A stretch of 64,000 nt of DNA, taken from contig NC_049983.1 in the NCBI RefSeq assembly GCF_000003815.2, positions 13,644,240 through 13,708,239 on the forward strand. Reading direction: 5' to 3'. The stretch is from Branchiostoma floridae (lineage: Eukaryota > Chordata > Leptocardii > Amphioxiformes > Branchiostomatidae). Under the pieces are notes generated by a model. It was not told the DNA's origin, made no database searches, and worked only from the letters and a program-made list of their open reading frames with translations. Shown one piece after another: positions 1 through 12,608 of the stretch. The number at the start of each line of letters is the position of its first letter. Position 1 is the stretch's first letter. The position numbers were made by a program, and so were the translations under genes.

Positions 1-1693
1 AATTGTAATTTTGCAAAATGAAGATGTCCTATGATTTTTGTATGTCCTATGCTTATTATTTAGAACCTGTTTTCTGCAAGAAATTCCTTTCGTTCAGATA
101 ACAGCACTGCATCAAGACGGTTTGTTACATAAGGGAAGCTCAAACACTGCTATGCTAAAACAGGTATCTCAAAGGGCCGCACCTGTATGCGACAAAAAGG
201 GCAAAATCGTTGCGAATTTTTGACAAATTTTCCCTTGCAGTCAGACACTTAAATTGGTTACACAATGGACCATGTATTGAATGCAACAGCAACCAAAACA
301 TACTGTAGATGAATGCCTCGTAAAATCTTCATTCATTCTGATTGATGAATTCGGAAGTGTGTTCCAGGGCTCACAGACAAGCTAGGCTGAAGTGGAAATC
401 TGTCTGCGAAGCGAGTTAAGCAATTAAGCAATAAGAGCAGAAGTACCCGGGTGAGGGATATTATTTGAGAAGAAAGAGGCTACTTTCATCTTATTTCCGA
501 TTCTATAAAAGATTTAATCAACTGTACGAGGGATTCCCATAAACTACACAGCATGCTTGCCGCGTCAGGACATTGGTGCAAGGCTGCAGTCAAACCAGAG
601 AATCAAAGACGAATGTTTCATGATCGTGACTTATGGGTGTAGTGTTCAGGAAGGTCATGGCCTACCGGGGCTTCCAACACCTTGTCCCGTACACCCCGGG
701 GTATCTGTAAGCCCCAGTCATGACCCGACGACATTTATGTGCTGTTTAACCCTTCGCAGGCTGTAGAACCGCTGGCGATATGTGTATGCCGACAGGTATG
801 CACACTTCACATTCGGCCGTGTTAGGTCTAAACGTCAGCAGAACAGAAACGTTGTTTTGTCGTTGATGAAAAACGTCCGAAAAATTCAATAACGCTCATT
901 TGTATCCTTTAGTGAGATTTATGATCCAATCTCTGGTTGCCCCCGTGTGATAACCTGCTGACCTGGGCCGATAAAACGCGACCCCGGCCCGATAACCTTT
1001 GTATCAACGCGCCGATGGGAGGGAACTCAGCTGACGTTTTTCGGCGCCCGGTCTTCTTACACCCTCCGGGCTCTGTCGGTGTTCGTCTGCCGCAGCACAT
1101 ATCTTCACGTCCCACTGTGTATATAGCTTTGCAGATTCAAAGCGGTTCGCCTGTTATTCTCACAAACTTTAACTGGATCTATTAAAACAGTTTTAGGGCG
1201 CGGAAGACAAAGTATACCTTGTAAGGCAAATGTGTGATTTTCTTTTGGTGGCTCACCTTGGTGACAGATATCAGCTCACAGATGGAGTTCTGGGCAAGGA
1301 CACAGATATCTATATTCAGAAGTACATGACACGAGCATGCACGCTATGTCTTACGGTAGACACTTTAATTACACCATTCAACTCCATCTCCTACGCAGAG
1401 ACGAAAGACCCGCGTCCTCAGAACTCCGTCGAACCAAGGGGCTTTTTGGTCGAACTGAGCAGAGTTCTACTTATGGCGTCGTTTCGAATCTGCGTAGGAG
1501 TGTGAGCGAACGTTGAACGTCTTGATCATGTTGTAATTTCTTTTTCGAACCATTGGACGAAGAGGACACTCCTACAATCAAGAAGTACAGAATATATTCT
1601 ACATCCAGTTGGCCTGACAATCCTTCTGGGACGACCTGCCATCCTTGCCTATTCGTAGAAAAGGTTTGCTGAGTTCTCATCAAAACCAATCAA
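1..1693. other. No recognisable gene
   Basis: Only short open frames (longest 91 residues at 1230-1505), none resembling a known protein. May be Wnt5 intron or flank. Confidence 0.6.
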
Positions 1694-1721
1694 GGGAAAG
1701 AGGGTCTGCATGGGGGGTCCT

Positions 1722-1870
1722 GGCAACGCTTTACGCTAAATTCAGGACGGTGGACAACGTTTTACGTTAAATTCCGAAGGCCGGCAACGTTTACGCTAAA
1801 TCAGAAAGGCCGGCATGGTTTACGCTAAAATTCAGAAAGGCCGGCATGGTTTACGCTAAATTCTGGAAGG
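1722..1870. repeat. Subterminal tandem array, about 30-bp units
   Basis: Five diverged units with core TTTACGCTAAATTC followed by a spacer like AGAAAGGCCGGCATGG. Repeated after the N gap at about 2040-2180 and present inverted at about 60145-60300 in the other copy. Possible transposase-binding sites. Confidence 0.7.
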
Positions 1871-1939
1871 CTAGTAACACTCGACAGGGGCGGGGGGCAT
1901 GCTCCTCTGGGCAAGATTTGCAAATTTTACTCTCTGAAA

Positions 1940-2039
1940 NNNNNNNNNNNNNNNNNNNNNNNNNNNNNNNNNNNNNNNNNNNNNNNNNNNNNNNNNNNNN
2001 NNNNNNNNNNNNNNNNNNNNNNNNNNNNNNNNNNNNNNN
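1940..2039. other. Assembly gap (100 N) inside a transposon
   Basis: One hundred N. The approximately 200 bp before the gap reappear after it, so the gap probably joins two reads or haplotypes of the same array. Confidence 0.95.
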
Positions 2040-2839
2040 ACGCTAAATTCAGGACGGTGGACAACGTTTTACGTCAAATTCGAAAGCCCGGCAACGTTTC
2101 ACGCTAAATTCAGAAAGGGCCGGCATGGTTTACGCTAAATTCAGAAAGGCCCGGCATGGTGTACGCTAAATTCTGGAAGGCTAGTAACACTCGACAGGGG
2201 CGGGGGCATGCTCCTCTGGGAAGATTTTGAAATTTTTACTCTCTGAAACACTATTTCCTGCATTTTGAGGGGATATTTTCGCTGGTAGACAAAGCTAAAT
2301 TAAATGGCATATCTAATTAAAGGTTCAGTGTAAGCCACCCAACAGATTTTGACCATGTCGAGCGCCGAAGGGGCGAGGCGTCGCAAGAGAAGTCCGGGAA
2401 ATTGACCCCCTGGAACGTGATTTCCTACGTTTTTCTGGCTATCATATAAAGCTAAGTTAAATGAAATTTCTATCAGCAAAAAAAGGTGTTTGAGGTTGAC
2501 ACGTAACATCTCCCAACATCATTTTCAGCACTTCGAGCGCCGAAGGCGCGAGGCGGCGCAAGGGAGGACCATGAAAATTTTGAAATCTTGACCCTCTAAA
2601 ATGATATTTCCTGCATTTTGATGGGCAGATTTTGTTGGCAGACTAAGCTAACTTCAATAACATTCTATTAGCAAAAAGGTTTTCGAGGGCGAGGCCACCA
2701 AAACAATTTTTACCATGTCAATGACCGAAGGTGAAAAGAGTCGCAAGGAAGGTCCGGCAAAATTTTGAAATCTTGATCCTTTGAAACGCAATTTCCTTTG
2801 TTTTGAGGGGCTGAAATTTACTGGTAGACTATGCTTCGA

Positions 2840-3055
2840 CGTACGAAATTTTGGAAGCCAGACTACGATTTACGGGTACTTTTTAGGCTAGATTACGTTT
2901 TACGTAAAATTTTTGGACTAGATTACGCTTTACGTGAAATGCACTGGCTACGCTTTACGGTAAATTTTCCATCCTCACTACGAATTACGTGAAATAAAAT
3001 AGCTTCCCTACGAATTACGGAAAATTAAAAGGCCTGCCTACGCCTTACGGAAAAG
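2840..3055. repeat. Subterminal tandem array, about 35-bp units
   Basis: About seven units with the pattern CTACGNNTTACGNNAAAT, several containing the palindrome TTTACGTAAA. The inverted counterpart is at about 59272-59490. Confidence 0.65.
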
Positions 3056-4578
3056 AGCATGCAGACCCTCGGGAAAGTGTGGACAGGAATGCAGTCTGTT
3101 CCCAGCTAAGGTAGTTAGTTCACAGACAAACAGTCCCTGCGACATACCCTGCACCAGGAGGTGAGATTGATGGTGGATGTGCAGCGTGAACTTGTAGTTC
3201 TATTGAGTGTTGTCTCTGGCTTGTGTCAGGTGTTTGTGCGTAATTGTCTGGACATGATGGAAGAGACTTGTTCGTACAAAACGGCTGTCCTTCTTGTGAC
3301 AACACGTTACACGTGGTATAAGGGATAGTTTATTTGGTATCCCGTCCCTCTACATTATATTTATAGGAGCTAAAGGTGTCAACTATACGTAAGACATATG
3401 ATTCTAGATATGAACGTTATGATTCGTCATATCATTACACAGGGACAGCAATGTACTATATTCTATATTTAATTCTTAAATGTTTTGATCGTCTCTGTAG
3501 TCTGTATGAGCTTTTGTTTTCTCCACACTTTCAAAATTCACATGGAATTTTGAACTTAACTGTGAATAATCCACTAAATTGGCTCTTTTTGACCAGGTGC
3601 GCGAACCACGTTTCTATCCACTCCCACCGGAACAAAGGTCCGACCGAGCTCGTTAAGTTCAAATGTCATTCTAATTAAGGAAAAGGTCAGCCTTTATGTA
3701 GTTTCCAGTGATGATTCAGCAGGATACAAGACATATATCCTCCGTTACAAATTAGAGAAACGTCCTGTAGTGTTTATGAGCCATCTCATGTAGAGATAGA
3801 GATGCAGTCCTGGCTTTCATTTCCCACGTAAACAGTGGAGAGATCGAGACCAACGTCACTCCTTACAAATTAGCACAGAGCTCCTATATTCCAGGGACGC
3901 CCTGGATCTTATGCGGATTGTCTATAGACATAAGCGCACAATTTCCAAGAAACCAAGAATAACGTTGTTATGGTAGGAACCTGGCCAAGATTCCACTTCT
4001 TTCATCAGAGGAATTTTCGTACATATGAAAATGATTTGGGGGTTAGGTCATGAAGAAAAAGTGTGTGGTCTCTGATGGCTTAAAAGTGTTAAAAAAACAA
4101 AATTCTGCACTAGCCTTTTGGGCACGCTAGATGGCGCGCATTTGGGGGTCCATGTATGATGTAGCCTTATGCTTCTCCAGCAGTTCCGAAGAGAACCCCT
4201 GTCTTCTCACAGGTTGATGTAAAAAGTCTTTTCGCTGTCAAAATGCAACTTATATTTACAACCATCTGCTTGGTCTCATATTCAAACTTGAATTGCTTTA
4301 AATGTTTTGTGCAAGTAAGATAGCTCAGATTCAGTCAGAACTTAGTTTTTCAAAACTAAGGAAACACAACCACCACTAGACCCCCCTCCCCAACCGAGAC
4401 CTTTGCTTGGACTAAAGTTGGAGAATAACTTCTCACGTTCCAAGTATCATTGCGTTGTGCGTATGATAACTGGGGGCTACAGAGAGTCAACATCCTGACG
4501 GTTTCTGACCGCACAGCCAATAGGTATGGTCGGATCTAGGATCATCTTGGGTCCAGTCAAAAACCGCGTCACGAGTCT

Positions 4579-4605
4579 GCCCCCAAGGATCTGCTCGGAG
4601 ATTAA
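4579..4605. repeat. Isolated TAATCTCC-family end
   Basis: GGATCTGCTCGGAGATTA matches the right tip of the hairpin MITEs with one difference. No partner arm was seen upstream, so this is probably a remnant. Confidence 0.35.
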
Positions 4606-6621
4606 TTAGGAGCTGTGAGGACGGCACCTGTGTCCCGGATGACTCCCGTCCTCCTGACAGGACCAATTACCGTGGTTATCAGCTGTGGGCGGGGCGAGGC
4701 GGGGCGGCAGGGATGTTCACACGCCCGGACCACGCCCGGACAAGGCCCTGAGTAAACCTGCGGGCCACACAGGTTATAGTCCTGGTTTGTGTCAACGTAG
4801 TCCAAGTTTTGCTTCAGAATGGGGATGAAAAGATTTTCGTCACAGAATTGATATTAGTAGGAAATACTGTTAGTCTACTACCCTACATACACGCATTACT
4901 GTAGGAAGAGACTTTTTCTGCGCCGTAGTTGAAAGGTTTCGTCCCATGATTTGGTCTAACTAGTTGATGATTCTTCCATAGTTTGCACTTCGGTATTAGA
5001 CTACAACGTGGAGGTGTAGCCACAGACTGAAATGACGCTGTCGTGGGGTCCACAATCTTCACGTCAGCACGAGTTTGCGCGAAATGAGTCCTTTCGACAA
5101 ATGGTAGTATTTTCTCTTCGCACTGGATTTACGAGTCTTCGTGTGGGGGCCAGTCACGTCAGGAAGGCTTCTGGAGATGGGCTGATATCACCGCGGAATA
5201 ACAGTCGTAAAGTCAGGAATTTATTACTGTAAGACCTCAGGATTTCTTTTGATGGCGTGAATTCTAACTTTTATAGTTCATACACATATCCCTTATGTCT
5301 ATACCTCTACAAAACGATTTGCTGAATATAGGTTTATTCAATTCATCTTCATCCAAATCAAGTTGAATCCATCATGCCAGCGCCAAAGTAAACATCAACT
5401 TGGTTATAGCATTTCGGTTTACTTTCTTGTCAGTGTCTCTTTTTACGCATCATTTGGATCTATACTTCTTAGGTCAGCCATCTGAGTGAAATGAAATACA
5501 ATGGCAGCTTTATTGCTATTTCTCGCACTTGTGTCATGAGTGTGAGTAGGAAGTTTTCCAACGAAAGCCAGACCTCCGCCCGCTAATCGCCATGTGTGCG
5601 GCCATGTCCTGCAGACCCCGCCGCCCGCTGTGCAACATCAGCGCCCGGATCAGTTGTGAAAATCTTCCCTAATAGAGTTTTCAATCATTGCAATTCATCT
5701 CGATCACTGTCCCCGCCGACGTGCCACCTTGCACCACAGACCCAGCATAAATTTGAAGATATTCAAATTCCTCGACTGCAAGTCATTTCAAATTGAAGTC
5801 CTTGTTATCAGACAATCTTGTCAGACGTGGCAAGAAAAAAGGACAATTTTGGATGAGACGATTTTGTTACATATCATTTTGATTATGATCAATTATCTTT
5901 CAGTTTATGGTTCTAGCGCTGTCTCCTAACGCTTTTTTGTTCCCTCGAGTTTTTTTTCTGTTTAGAAGCCTATCGGTGTTGAGAATTACGACGTGATGTA
6001 AGGACTGTGTGTCTTGTTTACACACAGAGAAAAATCTCTCCCGGCTTTGCGTGCTCCAGGTTTATAGCCGTCCTTACCCAGTACTTACCCCCAGCGGTAA
6101 ATTGACCCAGACTGTCAGATGGGCTTGGGAAGTTGCCAATCGATGCGATCCTTCCATCCATATATACTCATCGACTGTAAATCTCTTTTTATTTCAAGAA
6201 TGCCGTATGGACCGTTCCTGCCAACGGCCCATTCGGATTTACGACGCGTACATTTCACAACTCCATTCTCAGCCTCCACATTTGACACTTCAAGGTAATG
6301 TCCAGTCCAGCTGTCATTTTGTGTAACTGTCCCTCACCGAACTTGTGCAACGAATCAATTTTCAAAGATTCCTCGATTCTAGTTTTGTAATACTTTGTAG
6401 CTTGTCGCACGATTTCTTTCTTATCATCCAACAGTTAGGCCGCCCAACAACGTCTGCTGCCCACTCTGAGGAAATGGACGTCGCTGTTAGAATATGTGGT
6501 GACCTTTGCACAAAGTAGAGCTGAAACCTTAAGGCTAAAAATGTTGTACTTGAGACACACGTCTTCTTACATATATTAAATTCGCGACATTGGAATGTCG
6601 TCCACCGAAAGTGCAGACAGA

Positions 6622-6721
6622 NNNNNNNNNNNNNNNNNNNNNNNNNNNNNNNNNNNNNNNNNNNNNNNNNNNNNNNNNNNNNNNNNNNNNNNNNNNNNNN
6701 NNNNNNNNNNNNNNNNNNNNN
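6622..6721. other. Assembly gap (100 N)
   Basis: One hundred N in unique-looking sequence. The length may be a placeholder; a missing Wnt5 exon could lie in it. Confidence 0.95.
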
Positions 6722-7273
6722 ACCACCTAATGATATTTACGTTTGCTATGAGGTAGGTATAATTGGTGAGGAATGATGTTTTGTTGTCTCAGTGAGGTCA
6801 TGAAAATAAAGATTTATTTCTGAGAAAACCTGTCCCACCTGTCTAAAGTTTGTCTTTCCCAGCTACATATGTCTCTTTGTGTGACTAGAGTACCGTCTCA
6901 GCACGGTACGGCCCGGCAGGTTTACACTGGGGAGGAGACGGGGTCCCTCAACCGTGCTGACGGAGTGGGGTTCTAAACACAACCGTCCAAACCATCCGTG
7001 TGTGGACAGAAGGGTCGGAGTAGTTTGCATAGCTAACATTGGTACCGCTTCTCAGTTTCTGGCGCTCGTGCTGCCTTGTTGTTCCATGTCCTGACGTATG
7101 TTTTGTTTAATGTGGTACGAACATACACACAAGCTAGCCAGGACAGTGGTCAACGCTGACCAACTTGGGGTCATCTAACTTGGGACGCTTCTGCAAGTTC
7201 TTGTTTTAGTTATATGTAGTGAGTAGGTCTTTTGTCGTTCACTTGAATGTTGCGATCTAAAATCAGTCCAAAC

Positions 7274-7338
7274 AAGGAGATTTTATCAGCTGATAAAGGC
7301 TCCTTAGTTCTTTTATCAGTTGATAAAAGTTCCTTGGT
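7274..7338. repeat. Nested palindromes with TTTTATCAG arms
   Basis: A near-perfect 32-bp palindrome (7274-7305) with tips AAGGAG/CTCCTT and core TATCAGCTGATA, followed at once by a second palindrome TTTTATCAGTTGATAAAA and another TTCCTTGG. The three arms can pair in alternative ways. Confidence 0.75.
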
Positions 7339-10006
7339 CAAAACCAACTCGTAAACCCATACTTAACACACAATCTTTTGGGCATATTTGACAAAAGACA
7401 ACTCATCGAAGATTCTGGCAGAGCATAGTCAATTCCATATGGAGTTTGTTGTGGGACCCAAGTAATAGTATGCAAGTTTTCTGACTAAGAGACAACCTCA
7501 GCTCATGACTGGTAAGACCTTACTCTGAAAAGTGCTGTAACTAAGCTGTGTAGTTAGGCTTTGAAAAGTAAGCTGTGAACTGATACTGGAAGACATCGTA
7601 ACATACCACCCAAACTCCCACGGTACTAAATCTGTCAGTGGCCGGTCCTATTCCTGGCACTTACTTCCATTCGGCTCAGGTTCCCTCCTATTTCCATCCC
7701 CGCCCATTAACGTGTTTTACTCGCCAGATACCAACCTCTGTAGTCACAGACTAAGCCCAGGCTTAGCGGAGATGAGTATATCACTGGACGGGAAACCTAC
7801 TTAGAGAACAGGGCGGGCAGATTCTGTATGCTCACTGCCAACTTCTTCTTCGTCGTGTCATCACTACACTGTTCCACTACAATAATCAACTAGTGGATAG
7901 TTACTGAGTCATGCTTGCGTTGGGTTCTCTTTACAGAATGCAAGGAACAAAATGCAAGAGACAAAACGAAAGACGGCGATAATGCCCTTAGGTTTTGTCT
8001 TCCAGCTGATGTCTACTGGAAAGAAGGAGAAGGAACGGTAACAAAGATGTAAAATAAATGGAGGAAGATTCTCACATAGAATGTTTAAGTGGGTATAGTA
8101 TACATGCGTTTTTTTAAAGCTGTAAGATATGATAGTTCGTTCATTCGATGATGGGAAGGTGTTGGAAATGGTTGCTCGACAGCGAACCCAGTTGATTTCA
8201 GTAAAATGTGTTTCTGGACAGGACCATGAAGCATGAAACACATGATGACCGATGAAAAAGTGACAATGCCTCCTTCCTCAGTGGGGTGGGTTTGGGTTAT
8301 CCAACTCCTTTGTACCCTCCGAAACGTCTGGAGGCTCAATTCTATCTTTTCGAAAGAAGTAACAGTAGACTTCACATCCTGTACGTAGATTTGATAGATC
8401 CGGAGACCGAAGTACTTCCATCCCATCTCTTTCGACCTGACGACAAGAGAGGATATCTTCTAAACCTTTTGTAGGGTTCTGGTGGATCTGATGTAATTGG
8501 ATTATTCATCCCATGACAATCGAACCGTCTGCTACGTGACCTCCTTGGCTCGAAACATCCGAAAAGTATTCCAAGTTTGCCAACGCTAAGTCAGACTCTA
8601 AAGCCAAGATGCTAGTTGCTCTCAGAAGTGCCTCGCGAGCACGCCATGAATTCGTTACATTTGGAAGCAATGTGGCAATACAGAGAAAGGGAGGGACACA
8701 CAGCGCCTAATAGGAACTAGGTCGTGCAATGATTTAAGTTCACAGTTTGACGCTGACGTGATATTTTGATCTGAGGCGGATAGAATGAACTACTCGGTCA
8801 TCGGGAAGTCAACCCCCAGCAGGAGGGGCGAGACGTCCGGGCGGTTAGGAACGGGAACGGCAATGTCACTCTGCGGGCGGGCACAGAAGAGTCATAGGAA
8901 AAAGGCATATCTATCCAGCTGTAGTCAGCAATATGAGATTCTCTGACAGAAGCTAAGTGGGAGGACGGGAGTCGGGCCATGACAGGCCTTCTGAAGAACG
9001 TTAGAATGCCGATGAGTCACTCAGAAGGGAGATCAAAAGAAGGAATGTACCTTCATAAATTCCTACCGGTTTCCCAGTTGGTAGGTAAAGACCCGAGGCG
9101 GAGCCGATGTCGTCACCCGTGACCCCATACAGGTGCCATTGTGGTCTCGGCGACACCGCCACCCAACAATGTGGACATGAAAAGGGCGCATGCCGGGGTT
9201 GAGACACGGCGCAAACAGCCCTTACAAAGTCCCTCAACGCAACAGTGACACCCCGAGTGGTCTTTTCGCAGTGTCAGGCCGTAATGTGTGGGAAACGTTC
9301 ACACTCACATTGCGGAACTGTCGAGAAAACATGGATTTAACAAAGTTCCTTGATCCATGCATGTTGAGAGGGTACACGCACAGACTACAGGCTCAGCAAC
9401 AGAGTTGTCAGGTGGGTGATGATGAGATGGGAAGATGTGGTCACAGCCAGGGGGTAGGCACATGCTACACCTGAATCATAGATAGGCAAATAGATGGCTG
9501 GTAACCCTCCGGTGGACCAGAAGGATCACAAATGTAGCGTGAATGGAAGTTTTCGGTGTTGCCAGCTGAAGTGGTGATTCTCCATTACAGATGAATGGGC
9601 TTGAGTTTGAGGCTCTCGAGGCGCGACATGATTACATTGTATCCTGAAACCGGTCATTGCAAGGGCAAAAGGCGGTGGCGGTCCAGAGGGTTTGTGAGAA
9701 TACAAAGTTGTCGGTGGAAGCGCTAGAGTAACAGTGAAAGGAGACCTTCATTCAGCTATCGCCAGCTCCAAATCAAGACGCTTCCCAAAGGCTGCCGACA
9801 ACATGAACAAATGGCAATGCTACAGGTTAGAGGACGATGCCATTACAAAGGGAAAGCATCTCTCCTTTACATAAGGACATTGCTTTCATTGCCGGATCAG
9901 AGTACCGTCAACATCGACGATTCAAAAGTCATTCATGATGTTTTAAGACAGATTCCCAAACAGCACATTGCTACGACAGAAATAGAACAGCACAAATCGT
10001 ACGAAC

Positions 10007-10124
10007 CTTTCTGCCAGCTTCATTGTTGTGCATGTTCATCAGCTGCCGCGCATGCGCTTGGGATCCAGGCGTCGGGATGATCTCCTTCTCTTGAGCGTCC
10101 ACGAACTCTCGCGCGAAGTAATAC
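10007..10124 (-). CDS. Wnt5: Wnt5 coding exon 4 (last exon found)
   Basis: Short exon found by reading the minus strand after exon 3. It encodes [17 protein letters not shown], then [17 protein letters not shown], then EAGRK, residues about 176-215. Vertebrate WNT5 has FAKEFVDARERE and MNLHNNEAGRR here. The acceptor is TCTCGCACAG and the donor AAG|GTTCGT; 118 bp, ending in phase 0. The next exon should begin with VYNLADVACKC and contain the CHGVSGSC motif whose serine is palmitoleoylated by Porcupine. No such exon was seen in 1-10006, so the gene is partial here: the C-terminal cysteine-rich half lies off the left edge or in the N gap at 6622-6721. Confidence 0.93.
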
Positions 10125-10334
10125 CTGTGCGAGAAAACACGAGATCACAATTACATCTCTCAATATTTCTACAGTTAGAGTTTGATGGACATGCATTCAT
10201 GGTATAGACTAAAAATCATGGGTTTGCTAAAATCTAATGGTCATAAAGTGATTGATATTTTTTGTTGTTGAACGGAAATAATTTAGGTTCCCTTTCTTTT
10301 CCTGTATGATGTACAATTGTTCTCGCAGACTGAC
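10125..10334 (-). other. Wnt5 intron 3
   Basis: A 210-bp intron between coding exons 3 and 4, with a GTCAGT donor and a CGCACAG acceptor. Much shorter than the other introns in the window. No repeat or other feature seen in it. Confidence 0.85.
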
Positions 10335-10509
10335 CCATACTCCACGTCGTCCCCACACCCTCCCCACAGCCAGTCTCTGTTCAGGTCCTTCGGTCTCTTC
10401 GCTCTGCTGCAGCCGCAGGTGGTCAGCTCGCCTTCCCGGCATGCTCTACTGACGGCGTTGACGACACCTGCTGCTGCTATGGCGTACGTGAAGGACGCTT
10501 CTCTGCTGC
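10335..10509 (-). CDS. Wnt5: Wnt5 coding exon 3
   Basis: Encodes residues about 118-175: [57 protein letters not shown]. This is the most conserved helix and cysteine region of the Wnt N-terminal domain and is near-identical to vertebrate WNT5. The acceptor is CGTCCCCAG and the donor is GG|GTCAGT. The single base carried from exon 2 and the two carried to exon 4 keep the frame. Length 175 bp. The exon boundary after D/EYG falls where the vertebrate WNT5 intron falls. Confidence 0.95.
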
Positions 10510-10635
10510 CTGGGGACGTCAATATGGAAAAATATTATTAGTGAAGAACGCGCTTATTGGTTATGACAAAATTCGTTGATGACACCATAACCCTTAACCA
10601 AGTACTTAAGGCTTTAGAAACAAGAACCGTTGTAT

Positions 10636-10810
10636 TAACGTCCGTGTAGATCCTACGGCAACATAAGATAGTATCAAAAGCTATTAGAGGAGTGAAGCCG
10701 TACTACCATGGCGGACAACGACGTGAACCATACACACTCCTAGACCGGCTTCACTCCTCTGGCAGCTTTTGACACTATTTTATGCTACCATAGGATCTGC
10801 TTGGAGATTA
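10636..10810. mobile_element. Hairpin MITE, TAATCTCC family, copy A
   Basis: A 175-bp foldback. The left arm has diverged at the tip (TAACGTCCGTGTAGATCC) but continues as TACGGCAACATAAGATAG, then TATCAAAAGCT; the right arm is its inverse, ending GATCTGCTTGGAGATTA. The arms also pair through GGAGTGAAGCCG / CGGCTTCACTCC. The flanks CGTTGTAT and CGTTATAT suggest a decayed target duplication. Lies in Wnt5 intron 2. Confidence 0.75.
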
Positions 10811-11923
10811 CGTTATATACTAGTAGTATGCAGACGGTTCGCATACACCTGAAACCATGCTACAGGAGAACACACATCAAACAAATACACAGCTCCTATG
10901 TAACTGATGGATTACGTTCTGGGCTCCATTACAGACATACAGTCAGGTGTCAACAGTGCCTGGCATTGCACGGCGTCTTCTCTTCCAATGGAGCCGCTCT
11001 ATCTGTGTTTATTGTTTGGTGGGTGGTCAGAGATGGACATGGTGATACACCGGCCAGCACCACTTATACCACTGTCCCACTCTGACGTATCTGTTTACCT
11101 GTCCTAAGTCCTCCTCCCATGGGTTTGAGGATACCTTGCTAAGTGTGGTCATTAGACGTGTCCGAAACAGCTGAGTGCGTTTGTCTTCATAAATTCAGAT
11201 AGTAATTTCCCTACATGCCAAAAGAAGAAACATCGTTTTATTTCTCCCCTAATGTGACATAAACTCACAGACAAAAGATAGTCTATGCTCATCTTCGTAA
11301 CCAACACAGGAGATTTTGTGATAGATTTTGCTTTTTTTCTCCAGAAGGTGATGACTATACGCCGATGCGTTGTTTCCATCACTCGATGACCAATGACTCG
11401 AGATGACCAATGCCTGCCATTTCTGCACGCCCAGAAGAAGAGGTCAGTAACCACGGAGGGTAAATGTTACGGAAAGCGGAGATGGATGGCTCGGGTGGAT
11501 GTTACGGTGGGACGACCCTGTGATTGACAGCGGACAGTATGTCAAGCGGTTTCCATTCTCAGCTGTCCTCCGTGTAAAATGTTTGCTACTTGTTAGCGGT
11601 GAAACAGCAACTGTAAGCGGAGACGGGGACGGGAACACCGCCTTTCACAAACTGTCCCGACTGAAAACATCATGAGATTTGATGAAGCTTTAATGGTGTC
11701 TTAATTGGACATAGACAAATATCTCCTGGGCCACTTACGGCAATCCCGGACTGAAAGGCCCTCAGTCCCAGACTGACCAGGAATGGGAACAGGGTAACCC
11801 TAAACCAGAATGTCTCACGGTACAGGAGCTCGCGTGACCCCGCCTCTCCAGTTAAGTGGGCCGCGTGCGCCTGCGAACATCCTGACCAAACATCACGGAC
11901 CTGTAGCATGACCCTGTGACAGC

Positions 11924-12112
11924 GTTCTCGCCCCCCCGTGATCTCGCCCCCCCGGGGGCGAAATCACTAGCGATCTCGCCCCCCCGGGGCGAAATCACTA
12001 GCGATCTCGCCCCCCCGGGGCGAAATCACTAGCGATCTCGCCCTCCCCGGTTAGTGATTTCGCCCCCCTACCTCGCCCCCCTTTAGCGATTTCGCCCCCC
12101 CCCCCAAAAAAA
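11924..12112. repeat. Tandem array of 31-bp C-rich palindromic units
   Basis: Three near-identical units GCGATCTCGCCCCCC + GGGGCGAAATCACTA followed by degraded ones. Each unit is itself an imperfect inverted repeat, so the array can fold on either strand. It ends in a run of C then A. Confidence 0.8.
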
Positions 12113-12470
12113 CGGGTTTACATGATATTTTAGAAGTTGATTGGTATAAATCACACAATGCAGTTTCAGAATGATATAAGTACACGAGTTTGATACATAA
12201 CTCCATCCATAGTATCAATATTAACGTAAGTACATGGCAATAAGATAGTCGAACTTGTTTCAGACAAGGAGGGTTGGGTCCCTTGTATTCCCTTTATTGC
12301 ATGTACCTGAGTCTCGACATGAGATATATTTCATTGTATTCACCTGTCTTCAAGGAACCTATATATCTCCAATATGAAGTCTCTATTATGAATTGACCAC
12401 AAAAGAACTATGTCTTGTCTTTATTGATTATGCAAATAAGGTATTCATTAGAATAATGCACAATTTGGTG

Positions 12471-12608
12471 TATGCACCCGGCCAAGGGGTATCTTCACCT
12501 TCAATATGACTGTTTTTCTAGTATTTAGAAACTGGTACGTTATATGCACCTACCCTATGGATATCTTCACCTCCAATATGACTGTTTTTCTAGTATTTAG
12601 GAACTGGT
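12471..12608. repeat. 72-bp tandem duplication
   Basis: Two units starting TATGCACC (12471 and 12543), both containing CAATATGACTGTTTTTCTAG, with a few differences. Lies inside the element with C-rich ends. Confidence 0.8.

Larger units (their letters stand above)
1700..3070 (-). mobile_element. Non-autonomous DNA element with 13-bp ends and 6-bp duplication (left copy)
   Basis: Bounded by GAGGGTCTGCATG and its inverse CATGCAGACCCTC, and flanked by a 6-bp target duplication GGGAAA (1694-1699 and 3071-3076). Layout on the plus strand: an array of about 30-bp units with core TTTACGCTAAATTC (about 1722-1870), a central part of degenerate units of roughly 180 bp (each with a run like TCGAGCGCCGAAGG), then an array of about 35-bp units with core TTTACGTAAA-like palindromes (about 2840-3055). 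It is the inverted counterpart of 59257-60318. It holds 100 N (1940-2039), and the sequence before the gap is repeated after it. The open frame at 2300-2509 is element sequence found identically in the other copy. No transposase. Confidence 0.85.
3077..10006. other. Probable Wnt5 intron 4, no exon found
   Basis: Follows the exon 4 donor in gene order. Both strands were read for the expected CHGVSGSC and C-terminal cysteine motifs without success. Contains the N gap, nested palindromes at 7274-7338 and a MITE remnant at 4579. Confidence 0.55.

Noticed and set aside
11924-12112. Possible CRISPR array because of regular short repeats
   Set aside because: Units are directly tandem with no unique spacers, in an animal genome; it is a satellite-like end array.
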